From assembly GCA_949987565.1 (NCBI GenBank), contig OX465107.1, positions 9,553,721 through 9,617,720 on the forward strand: a DNA stretch of 64,000 bases, in the 5' to 3' direction. A program made the translations under genes and the position numbers. The notes beneath the pieces are model-generated. The model made no database searches and was not told the origin of the DNA. It saw only the letters and a list, made by a program, of their open reading frames with translations. Source of the DNA: Luidia sarsii (taxonomy: Eukaryota; Echinodermata; Asteroidea; Paxillosida; Luidiidae). Below, one piece after another: positions 1-12,200 of this stretch (positions within the stretch are counted from its first letter, which is position 1; each line of letters begins with the position of its first letter).

Positions 1-254
1 GATGCCACATGCCATCGTACATGGCATCCTTAAATTTGGACTGGCCACTGAAGACATACTTTCCCTGTCTTTTCAGCTTGGGAGGGATCTTCTGGCCTGT
101 TGGCACGGAAACAGGGGAGAGGCAGCCTGGCTTTTGGTTGGTGAGTATGGCATCAATGGCTTGATTGATGGACCATAACCATTCAGCCTTAGCAGCTGGG
201 CTTGGTGCTTGCAGACTGAGACAAGCCTCTGGCATAGTCAGCTGTATTATATTC
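1..254 (-). CDS. ALS2: ALS2 exon: end of PH domain and start of MORN region
   Basis: Reads [15 protein letters not shown], then [15 protein letters not shown] (the PH C-terminal helix of alsin), then [19 protein letters not shown], the entry to the MORN repeats. Acceptor is CATGTAG at 260-255. Starting at 254 supplies the one base needed after the previous exon's phase-2 end. Closer AGs (CAG before CTGACT, CAG before AGGCTT) would break the frame. No donor is seen, so the exon continues off the window. Confidence 0.9.
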
Positions 255-3200
255 CTACATGTGCACAGGGAAATAAAACAAAATGCTTGTATACATTGAT
301 CCTCCATTCAAACCCTATACAATTTAATAAACAAGAAAGTAAGAGCAATAAAAATTTAATCAAATGTGGGGTTTACTAGGCACATACTGGTACACATCTG
401 CCTTTGAGATAAGAGCTGGGACAGAAACCCTCTTTTGTATTCCTTTTTTATCTTAGTTATCAGTTTTCAATAGTAAATTGATCCTTAGTGCACACATCTT
501 TATGTTGCATTCCTCATACTTTCATATCTATGCCATCTCTATTAAACTGCAATGACATGTATGAGCTTTTTATATTCATTTCTTAAGTGCTTCTTGTGAG
601 AAACCTTAAAATGTAATTTTCCATTTCAAATTCAAATGTGCGAAGTTTGATTCTCTCTTAACTGGCTTAGGCTATACGAAACTCAGCAGTTTACATGGCT
701 TTCGAGGGGATGTTTGCTCCTAGCATTCTGCATTCGAGACAGATCATGCTAAAGATCAAAACATCAGGCCCTCTAACAGTCTAAATTAGTCCAGTTATTT
801 GAGTCAGATAGCTAGCAGTCTGCAACATGTTTGTAAGACTTTGATTAGAGAGAAGACTTACTGGTCTACTTGCTGACCTGGTTCAGCCCAGATGAGTTCC
901 AGTGAATATGACTGATGTGTGGAAAACTGAGGTGAGAATCAAACAAGCAAATATCACTGAGACTCATTCACAGACAAACAAAGTGACAGTGTGTGGAGCT
1001 AGTCCACTTCCCCTTATATATTGAATTTCTCTTCTTATGTGCAAATAAATTCTGTCCCTCACAATACACCATAATCAATTAAGGATTTATGCTTTGGCCA
1101 GACAATGATAAAAAACATGTTCACAATAACACGATAACAACATGAAAAAATTACAGTGCTCAACTCAACTACATATTCTCAAACATAACAGACACACTAC
1201 AAAACTACACAGACATACAGTATATTTGAGTTCACATCTACAAAATTATATCCATTGTGTACACGTATTCACATAATCAAGACCAATACAAACTACGTAC
1301 ACAATTTTGCACACATCAAAAATATGCAAATATGCATACTACAATCAACAGATTGTTATTCACAAAGCATTACGGTAATATGTTCTAGGTTCTTCAAGCT
1401 ATATTGATATAATACTTTTTTTACTGCTAAAACCGGAACAATTTTTATCAGATTTTACAGATGGACAAGGGTAAACTATGAACTTTTCAAACAAATCCAT
1501 CTTCATTTGTAGCTGTGATGCTATTATGGGTACAATCCTCTAGTGGCTATAATTTAACACACAATACATTGTCTTTTTCATCCTGTAATGTGCTACCACA
1601 TAAATAAGATGAGTGTACGTGTAGTTGACAGAGGAAATGATGCTTTGTATCCCAGAAATGGAGTTCAGAAGTTGCTGCAAGTCTGATACCAGGAACTAAT
1701 TAGTTTAATGGATTACAGTATTGAGAATGCCACGAGACTAGACTACAGTAGGTACATGCACATGCAACCTATTACCAAGCACATTATGTGCAGAAACAGA
1801 ATGGACCTAACTCCATACATATCAGTAAACATGTAATGTCTGTTTACTACCGTATATCAAGAGGAGGTTTTCATTCCAAGATCCAATAACAATCAGAATG
1901 GAAGATAAGCAAACAGGTCTAATGGTGGCATTCATATATGTAGCAATAGGTTACCCTGCAGTACATGTATACAAATATGTGCAAGGGTACTGCACTACAG
2001 GTATGTTAGGGTACAGAGTGTGATGTACTGTCAGGGGTATATGTAATGTGCTGTAAACTGATGAGATCAATCCATGCTATGTAAGGCTCTTCAAAGGTGA
2101 CACTGTACAGGGTAGACTGCTGTCCTACACAGTCACTTTTTATAAAAATATATTAGTGCAAGGACACAATGCTTTGGGAGGGACACTATGACACCAGTCA
2201 TGACTGCAACTATTCATGTAATCTACCTTTTCTATGTTTCCACTCTTGCCCTCAGTCTCAGGGGAAAATGACAGGATGGAGAAGAAGGAAAATCACAAAT
2301 TATTTTTTTTTAAAGCCATTTGATTTTGAGTGTACCACTGCCACAAATATTTGGACCAACACCCACTTTCAACAAAGTAAAAAAAGAAATTCACATAGAA
2401 ATACTTACCCAAGTGTGCCTAACATGCCCACATTTGATACAAAATATCAGTAATTTTGGTGCAAACACAAGTTATAAGTGATCATTTATCAATTGCTGCA
2501 TATTCAACCCATAACTGCACTATGGACCATACAAAGGTACTGAGAGGGTCACCTCATAAATCAGCAGTTAGTAAAAAGGTGGTTGATTTGTTAAAGGCTG
2601 GTCTACACACATATATGTAGGTTTTGCAATTCCTTATTTCATAATAGCCTCATATATATGAAGTACTGTAGACAAGATGACAATGACAGGTTTTCATTAG
2701 AATCAATTACACAAAATGAAAAGACGATCCAATAGACCATCCAATAATTTTACCTGACCAACCCCACTATTACTTCAATTTGTTCATAAAGTGGTATTTC
2801 TATTGATATGAGTGTGTACACCCAAATAACTCTGATCCACGTAGAAATAAGTTTGGGGACACTAAAGGTACGTCATAGTGCACAAGCAAAAAATCAAAGC
2901 ACAATCAGTCATCAATATGCATGGATGCACCAGGTAACCACACTATTGTACACAAATAAAATGTCTTTTCAATGTCTAAACCCTTCTTAATAAAAGGAAG
3001 AGTATGAAAATTAAAGATTTAGAAATAAAACAAAAAAACTTAACCACTGCAATGAGAGTGAGGGCAAGTTGAAAACAATAGCCTCAGCAATTTATGTGTG
3101 TACTTTAATAACACAATGAAAATGGCAAATCAAACTAAAAGAAATGCTTTTGATATCAAAATGTTTCCAAATTAAGATCTTTGTGTTTGAAAAGAAAACA

Positions 3201-6200
3201 AAGGACAGGAAAACTGACTGGCAAACTGTGCAAATAAATATAGCAAAGAACATTTGACAACCGGAATCTCAACACAAGACTTCTGGTTTCATTAACAACC
3301 TAAAGCTATCCAGTCCTTAGGTTGTAGCCTTCCCAAATAGTCTGCTATCTTTGCTTATAGAAATATATCTTCAGCTGAAACCTGCGCAAGCTTGTTATTT
3401 TATTGCATTTATTTGAGTAGTTGAGAAAAGTTTTGATGAAAACTCTACTTGTTTTTACTTAGAATCTCATGGAACTTGTCTTAATCCGTGTTTTAAAGCC
3501 ATTTCCCATCTCCCACAGTAGTCACCAAGATACGGACAATTATAATGCTCAAGAAATGAATATGAAAATAAGAAATCAAACTAGATTGACAAGACTCACA
3601 TGCAAACCTCACTCAATATTCAGGGAGAATTCAATCAAATTAAACAAAAACACAGAAAAAATAAGTCCTTTAAATAAGATGGAAAACAATTAATCTCAGT
3701 TTGCCTGAACATCATGTTCAAATCAGACAGTTTGCGCTATTTGAAACCAACAAGAAGTCAGAGGATGAAAAATTCAGTATGGCTGAAAAGATGAAAAGGA
3801 TTTTCAAATGGCCTTCTAGTAACACATGAAATGAACATGAATAATTCTGATAGTATTGTCACAAAAACACAAGTGAAAGAAAAACTAATAAATTGGGTTG
3901 TAATGATTTCAATCTGACATGGATTGAACAATGATATGACCTATCGCAAGTTGATTGAAATACCAAATCATATAGACATACCTTGTTGGCCTTCTTCTTA
4001 GCCCGAGTAAATACTAAAAAAAATTGAACCAATTGGAATAAGAAAATCCTATAAAGTACAGTAGCATTAAATATGGAAGCTACCTGGGCATGGACAAAGA
4101 CGTCGGCAAATAGCAGGAACCAGTGTTGGGACAGTCTACCAGCATTGAGGAGTGTCAGAGGCTTGGTGCGGGAATCTCTAAGGAGACGTCTGTCTGGCTT
4201 CTTGATAGCTTCCTGTCCAAATTAATGTAAGGTACACAAGGGCAATTGAATTACATAATGGCTATCTTCATAATGGATTTTTGTGTGAATGGAGACCCTT
4301 TCCAAGTTTATTAAATTACATCTGATGTGTATGGCCAATACGTGTGCCATTAATTGTAAGTATTATCCTCTGTGACTGTAAGACCAATTGGGCATCTGAA
4401 GAGTTACTTTGTCACATTTATGCTGCTGAAAAGTTGGAGACAGGTTTAATGACTACTGTACATGCATGCACTAAGCTAAATGCAATCTAAGAAGTCAGGA
4501 TTAGACAGAAAAATAACACTGTGAGGCAGTCAAACTCAATGGAGCTATGTTTGGTTCATTATAAGGCACATTTGAACATAGTTCTGTATTTTGCATTTCA
4601 CTCTTACTTACATGTACATGGTTAAGGGGCTTTCACATTAGACAAAATCCCCGGGGATTTCTCGAATATTCCCTGGGGATTTCGGTCTGTCTATTAACAC
4701 TATCGAAGAAATCCCCGGGATAAGCTTTTCGGGGGTAGAGTAGAAAGAGAAAACACAGGGGTTTTACGATTTCCACAGGGAAATAGGGTCCCCCGGAGTT
4801 TCCAAATGGGTCCGGTGTGAATGGTTGCGGGAGTGTTGGTGGGCTAAAAAATTCCCGGATATTCCCTGTGGATTTAATCCCCGGGGATTCGCCCCGTAAT
4901 GTGAAAAGGGCTATAGTGGTGACTGCAACTGGAAACTCAAAAAGTTGTTCACAGTTTTATCTAAAAGGGTTTCCAAAGCTTATCAAGTTAAAAATATATA
5001 AAATGTCATACACTTTACGCTAAAACTAAAACTATTAAGCTGTGTCCGCACTGGACTTCTATTTTGGAAGGTTTTACCGAGACAATGGGAAAATAAAAAA
5101 TGGTCAAATGTAACCACTGTCCGCACTGGAAAATGTTACCGAGACCATGGTAGATGTTACCGAGCTGGTAATATAATGACTCACAAGGGCGGATTCCGTG
5201 ACCTTTCCCCATTGACCCGTCAACAGCTATTGTTAGTCGACGCGTCCGTTGTTGTGCTTTCTTTAGTCGTAGGATACGACGCTGGCGTCCTCCATTATCA
5301 TTTGGAAATGATGCACTGGTAGCACCAACCAAATTTCCGACTGTATCAATAATAATATCCCCCGTGATTGCGATCAAAATCACAGAACAACGCACTGGAA
5401 ACTCGCCACAGGCCTACGTGTACATGTGCCGCATTGTGTTGAAACAATGCACAACGCATGTGTGGTGACCTGTGCAGCATGACCTCGCTCCCGTGTCCCG
5501 CTTTTACCAACTCGCTCTGCACGCACTGTCAGCACTGGACTTTTCAACTCAGGAAAAGTGACCAGGTAATTTTTCCTGGGCAGAAGTTGGCCAGTAAAAA
5601 TAACCGCTGGAAAACGTCCCAGGCTGTCCGCACTGGACTTAACCACTTCACGCCGGGTGGTTTTTCAGCGCCGATGACCGCCATATGTTTTTTTTTTAAC
5701 AATACATCATTTTCAAATCTCAAAATTTAGTGGGCCTGACGTTTCGATCCTAGCAGGACCTTTCTCAAAGGAAAGAGTGACAAGGACAAAACAGATACAT
5801 GTACACAAAGGAGGGGGAAGAGAGTGAACAGGACACGAATGAGAAACAAAGACAAAGAGTAAAGCTGGTAGGGTGAGATCAAAGGGAAGGGCAACGAGTA
5901 GATAAGGATTAGTGAGAGGAGGGGAAAGATAAAAGAGAGAAGTGTGGAGGAGTGAACACAAAAGAAGGATTATCAGAAAGCTGCATGGTGTTAGTCATTA
6001 CCCTCCTGGATGTTGAGACCATGTGGTTGAATAGTCCGAAGACGCTTCATCCACATTTTCTCACGGCTAAGACGGACAGCATTACTACGGTGACCAAGGG
6101 ATTCTATGCCCAGTACACTCATATCTGATATCGAATGATCAGTGAGATTGAAGTGATACCCAACAGGGGTGTCCATTTTACCGGTTTTGATTGTAGACCT

Positions 6201-9200
6201 ATGGCCATAGATACGTTTTCTGAGGGTGTTTTTGGTCTCGCCAACATACTGAACATTACAAACTCTACAAGAGATGAGGTATAATGATGTTGGAGGTAGT
6301 GCACATGATAGAGCCATAGGTCGTGTGGGTAGTTCCAGAAGAATGTCCATTGAAAGAGTCTATTTCCTTGAAATGTGTCTTGCAAACAATGCATTTCGAG
6401 GTACACTTAAATGTACCAAATTTAGTGGGAGGTGAAGTGTCCAAAGGGGGAACCTCTGCGCTGACAATTAAGTCTCACAGGTTACGCCTGAAAGCCAGAA
6501 CAGGCAAATTTGGAATGGCATCAGCCAGACGATCTGAAGTGTGGAGAATATGGTGGTTTTCCTTAGTTATCTTCCTGAGAGGAGGAAGAGAAGGGTGGTA
6601 GGAAGTAACTAGGGGAACCTTGGGATTGTCCTTGGGACCTAATGGCTTTTGTTTGAGTGCCGAACTTCTGGGAATGGAATAGACTTTAGCAATGGAGTTC
6701 TTCACTTGGCGAATACTATAGCCTCTAGCAACCAAGTTTCTAGCCAATACACGTGTATGGCGGCGAAAGTCAGACTCATTGGAACATATGTGCCTCAATC
6801 TGAGGGCCTGGCTGTAAGCTACACGAGTGTTACAGTGTCTGGGGTGACAACTTGAGGCATGGAGATATTGATGAGTGTCAGTGGGCTTAGAGTACAAGTC
6901 AGTACTCAGTAGTAAGTGTATTGAGGTCTTTCCGGACGGTGACATCCAGAAAGTGGGTCTGCTGGAGAGAGTGTTCCCGTGTGAATTTAATAGTCCTGTG
7001 GAAGGAATTCATGTGGTCAAAGAAAGCATTCAAGCTACTACCGTCCCTAGTCCAAATAAGGAAAACATCATCTATGTATCTCCATCAAATCCAGGAACGA
7101 CATGGAGCCTCACTGAGCATGCGTTCCTCAAGGTTACCCATGAAGAGGCAAGCAAAGGAAGGAGCCATGCGCGTGCCCATGGCAGTGCCATGCACTTGAA
7201 GATAGTGCTTGCCAAGAAAGAAGAAATTGTATTTTGGCCAGCACTAGCCTCATGAGGGTGGTTATGTCAGAGATGGGTGGAGAAGACTGTTTTCCTTTAG
7301 CCAGGGCTGAGGAGCAAGCTTGAATTCCTTCTTCCTGGGGATGTTAGTGTATAGAGAGGAAACGTCAATGGTACCAATTACCGGTATAGCAGTGGTCGGA
7401 ATTTGATCCTTGACACTTTCCAACTTTCGCAGAAAGTCGGGAGTGTCATGGACTTATGAGGGGATTTGGGGAACCAAGGGTCTGAGAAAAGAGTCAATGA
7501 AAAGTGATATGTGTTCTGTAGGTGAACCATTGCCAGAGATGATGGGTCTGCCTGGGTTGTTGGTCTTGTGAATTTTCGGGAGAAGGTAGAATCTGGCAGT
7601 TCTACAATTGATTGGTGATAGAAATCTGTGAGCTTTTTTACTCAATTGATCAAGTGATCGCATGTCATCCAAAACTTCCTGAATTTGCTCTGAAAATTTG
7701 CCAGTGGGGTTAGAGTTCAGACATTTATAGTGCTGGGGATTGTTAAGTTGCCGATTGTTAAGTTGCCGATTGGCTTTATCAATATATTTTTGCCGATCCA
7801 TGATTACTACGACTGACCCTTTATTTGCTGGCTTGATAATGATGTCACCGCGGGAACGTAGTGTTGAGAGCAAGACGTTCTTCCCTAGGAAGATTGTCGT
7901 GGGGCTTACGGGTAAGATGAGAGGAGTTGGAAACTTGATAAATGACTGCTTGCACATACGTTTCAAGGGCTGGAACACGGTTCTTGGGGGGGACCCAGTT
8001 GCTTTTCACTTGGAAAGGTTCTTCTTTACGGGAGCCAGAATCGAAGAACTCAGTCAGACAAAGTCTGCAGTAATACTCAGTGAGGTCTTGACTGAGCATT
8101 ACTTGGTCAACTTTTGGGGGAGTTGGACAAAAGTTCAAACCCTTGGAAAGTAACATATGCTCTGCGTCAGTTAGAGAAGAAGAGGAAAGGTTGACAACAG
8201 TATTAGTGGGGGTAATGGTGTAGACTGTGGACTGCGTCTGAAGCGGTTGTATCTGCTTTGTTTGGCAACAAGGCCAACAATCTTCTTGTTTCTCCTGTCG
8301 GTGAGAACAGAGCATACTCTTTTATCTTCCCCTCCTCTCACTAATCCCTACCCTACTCCTTGCCCTTCCAATTGATCTTACCCTACCAGCTTTACTCTTT
8401 GTCCTTTGTTTCTCATTCGTGTCCTGTTCACTATCTTCACCCTCCTTTGTGTACAGGGCTTTAAGGCAGCACAAACTGTTGCTGCAGAAATTCTGAAATG
8501 CAAATGTATTGCTATTGTAGGGAACTTACAGCAAGTTTGGATGGACAGGATTCCCAAAAGGCCCTAGTTTCCTCTGCATGTGCTTTCTTCTCATCTATAC
8601 TCTTCTTCAGCATTTCCCATGATGTGCTGCTCTCCTTCAGAAGTGTAAACTCATTACTTTCCTGATGATAATGAAAGAAATAAAGGTATGATACATGTTT
8701 GGCTGGCAGGCACAGTGAATTCTTACATCCCGAGTACTTAATCTTCTCGTATTATGGCATGCTTTGTATAACATCCAATTTGGATTTTCTAATCACCAGC
8801 CGAAGACAAAATAATCAATTTCCAGTAATTCTAATTCCTCCTTTACTTTCAGTTGCTTACCTGTGGATAGTAATCTTTAAGTTTTGCTAGAAGGTAAGCA
8901 TAGGACTTGACCCTATCCAGAGGCAGCTTCATGAGACTGCGCAGTGGTGAGCCATAGCTGGCAGGCTTCTCATCATTCAACAGCTCTGTAAAGACAGCCT
9001 CGTGCTTGGACAGGGCATCGCTGGTCAAACAGACACACAGAGACATTTGAACATCAGGTATTCTTCAATACGGGCGACTCATAATAAATAGTGTGCCCTC
9101 AAGAGTTTGTAACGCATCAGCCGATCACAAAGTGCGGAAACTGTCGACCCTTTCCAGATGTGCATTGGGTCGACAATCTCGACATATTCCGTGTATTGTG

Positions 9201-12200
9201 ATTGGCCAATGCATTGCAAAGTCATGAGGGTGCACTATTGTGAATCACCTGTATTCTGAAGTCATGTATTGAGAAACACACATCATGAAACAAAATGAGG
9301 CAAAATATGAAATGCAGTGTTCTTGATATATTCCATACAAAGAATGCCTTCTGAAGTAAGTTCATGTTGTAGTGATTTATAATAATCACTGACTGAATCA
9401 ACTGACAACTAAACCATAACATAAACAAAATAACACAATCCAATCTTCATTTAGAGCTGACATAACATTTTGTTTCTTTACATTTTGCTTTGATGAAAGT
9501 TCATGTCAGGGCCTCTAAATGTTTGACATTCAAATGTTGGTTATCTAAGTCAGTAAGTATTTAGCAACATTTTTGTATCACTTTACATGTTTGTATTTAG
9601 GGATAATACTGTATGTAAATGTATGTGTAGCTAAAATAAGTGTGCATTCACACAAATGTCAAAAATAAAGAATTCTTCATAAGAAGCAAATTTTATTCGT
9701 AAGAAAAAACTCAATAATGGAAAATACCTGCCAACTTTTCCTAGATGTGTGAATCCACCGATGGTGACAAAGTTGCAGACATAAACAGCATACTGCTCAA
9801 AGACAGCTTGGTAGTCCTTCCGGCTCTTTAGCATGGCTAGCTCAGAGAGGTCCCTGCTGCGCTGCACAGCCAATGTCAGCCCAATGGAATTATGGGTCAC
9901 ACTTGTGCTTACCAATGCAAAGAGCTCCACTATATGTCGAAAAGGCTGAAGATAGATTGTGCCTTCAAGGACTTTGATGACATCTGCAAAGAGAACTTAC
10001 TCCAATTACATTTTGTGCCCACACAAATGATGACTGTCTCCTAGGAGGAGAGAATAAAGAATCCCACTCACAGTCTCTGTGCAACAAAGACTTTCATCAT
10101 TTGTGGTAACAAAGTTATGAAACAATGACAGAGGCGTTACCAAAACAAAATGCAAGGTCACGAGGAGAGTTTCTGTATGTTTGACACAGTTTCGCTCAGA
10201 ATATCTTCAGTCAAAGATTTTGAGCTCAAAAACTTTGTACAGCAATGTACATGTACCTGAGCTGCTGAGTGCCTTGATCAATGTAGATCTAACAGTAGTC
10301 AGCTGATAATGTAGAAGTCTCTCAGTGGCTGCCAATTCATGTAGGATGGCTGTGTAACCTGATGCATTCTTATCACTGATGCAAGCACACAGATCAGATG
10401 CAGCAGCAACATACTGGGCCCAACCATACTGTATCAGGAACATTTCAAAATTTACATCAATTATTATTCAATTCCCTTTAAAATAGGTACATTCAAACTA
10501 CCGGTATACATGTACCAGTACGTAGAGCTTTTATGTGCCAACTGAATACCAGAAAGGCATGCAGATCCTATTAACTTCATCCTTGTGAATCATATTCATA
10601 ATTATGGATATATTATGACTTGCATCAGTGAGAATGTACATATGTACTGCATATTCCATAAAGGTCTCCATCTACATGTGGTTACTACATGTACTATGTT
10701 CCTTGTGCAGAGGTCTAGACCACATGATCACTAAGCTGGTTACACGGTAGATTCTGTGGCCTGACCTGCATAATGAATTCCAAGCAGGCAAAGCATTGAT
10801 TGCGAAGGTTTTTAGGAGATGATGATAAAAGAATGGTAAAATTTTCCTGGTGCCTATAATTGGACATTCGATGAGATACATTCAGATACATTGGTTAATG
10901 CTACCAAGTTCTGAGTGGCTGCTCATTGTGACCTTTGCATCTACTAAATTGTTGGCATGTCAATGAGCAAGTATCCTTGGATTGTGCAATGATCGCGTGT
11001 TACAACTTTTACCCATTCGTACATTTCCAACTTATCACTTGTCCTGATAGAAGTTACCTGGAATTTTGTTCTGACTAGAATCTTGAAAATCTTGACAAAT
11101 ATTCCACCCTGGCTATACTAGTGAGCTTACAATGGCCAAGGTTGCCATACACTCTAAGATGTCAGTGCCTAAAACCTTCATTTATTAGCTTCCCTGAATG
11201 GCTGCACTAAAAAGCCATGTTCTATTTCTAACATACGTGTGATTTTTCAATGATGCTTTGTCCTCATATAATTACTACTGTATTCTCAATGTTTTGTTCG
11301 ATACCTAGTTTGATCAAAACACAATAACCTTAAAACCCAATAAGACTCTGGAACTGGAAAGTCTTGAGCTGGATTCAAACCCCTGACTCTGCAGACATCT
11401 CTCCCACTTGACCATCAACGCAGTTGAAGTCATCTTTTTCACAAAACTTCTTACAGCTAACTTTTGGTTACCATCTTCAACCTTTCCAATTTCTTTGTTC
11501 AAATTTGTACCAAATATCCCTTAGGCTTGTAGAAGTTATGGGGATATCACAATGGCATGGAACTCAACATGGTCAGGACATCATGATCATGTGTAGCTTC
11601 CACAGGCTACATATCATATTACAAATTGACTCTCTCCCTCTCTAGCTGATGCCAAACAGTTATCAGGGAACAATCTTCTAAAAGGAAATAATGAGACACA
11701 TGAATGTGAATTACCTTTCTAATAAATGGAAGTTTTTCTGGTTGCTTTGCTCTAGCAGCATATTTGACCGATGGTCCCTTGGTGATACTAGACATAGGTC
11801 TTTTCTTACTGGCATCCTTGCTTTCTTTCATTGGGCTGCTGTCTGGAGTGCCAGTCCGGCCCTCATTTTTCAATTCCTGGAGACTGCAAGAAAAAACACG
11901 TTTCATGAGTGGGAATACAATTACTGGCAGCTACACGTGTACATGGTAACGATCAGCTCAACCATCCGGCCTAAATAATAGCTTCATATACTGATCAATT
12001 AGATCAAATTAAGAGTTCATTCTAAACTTAAATTAATCATGAACATCATGTTCAAATCATATTTTGTGTGCTATTTGAAGTCAACAATAACTGCATAGAA
12101 AGGTAACCTCTCTTTAACAGCCTGGGCAATTCTTTTGATTGCAAAAAAAGAAGGAAACTTTACCAACTCTGATGAAATACAGTCTCATTATCATGATCTT

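Larger units (their letters stand above)
5723..8455 (-). mobile_element. Penelope-like retroelement (PLE) with inverted terminal repeats
   Basis: A PLE in an ALS2 intron, same strand as the gene. It has a Penelope N-terminal signature, RT, and a C-terminal GIY-YIG endonuclease. Its ends carry a repeat of about 125-135 bp in inverted orientation (5811-5936 and 8320-8454; for example GAACAGGACACGAATGAGAA at the first copy). The 3' end (5760-5731 on the minus strand) contains the hairpin GGTCCTGCTAGGATC followed by GAAACGTCAGGCCC, which recurs elsewhere in the window. Frameshifts and a stop show that it is inactive. Confidence 0.85.

Noticed and set aside
5731..5766. Active hammerhead ribozyme
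   Set aside because: The CUGANGA box is not present in the PLE copy; only stem II-like and CGAAAC-GTC parts remain. Reported as a resemblance only.
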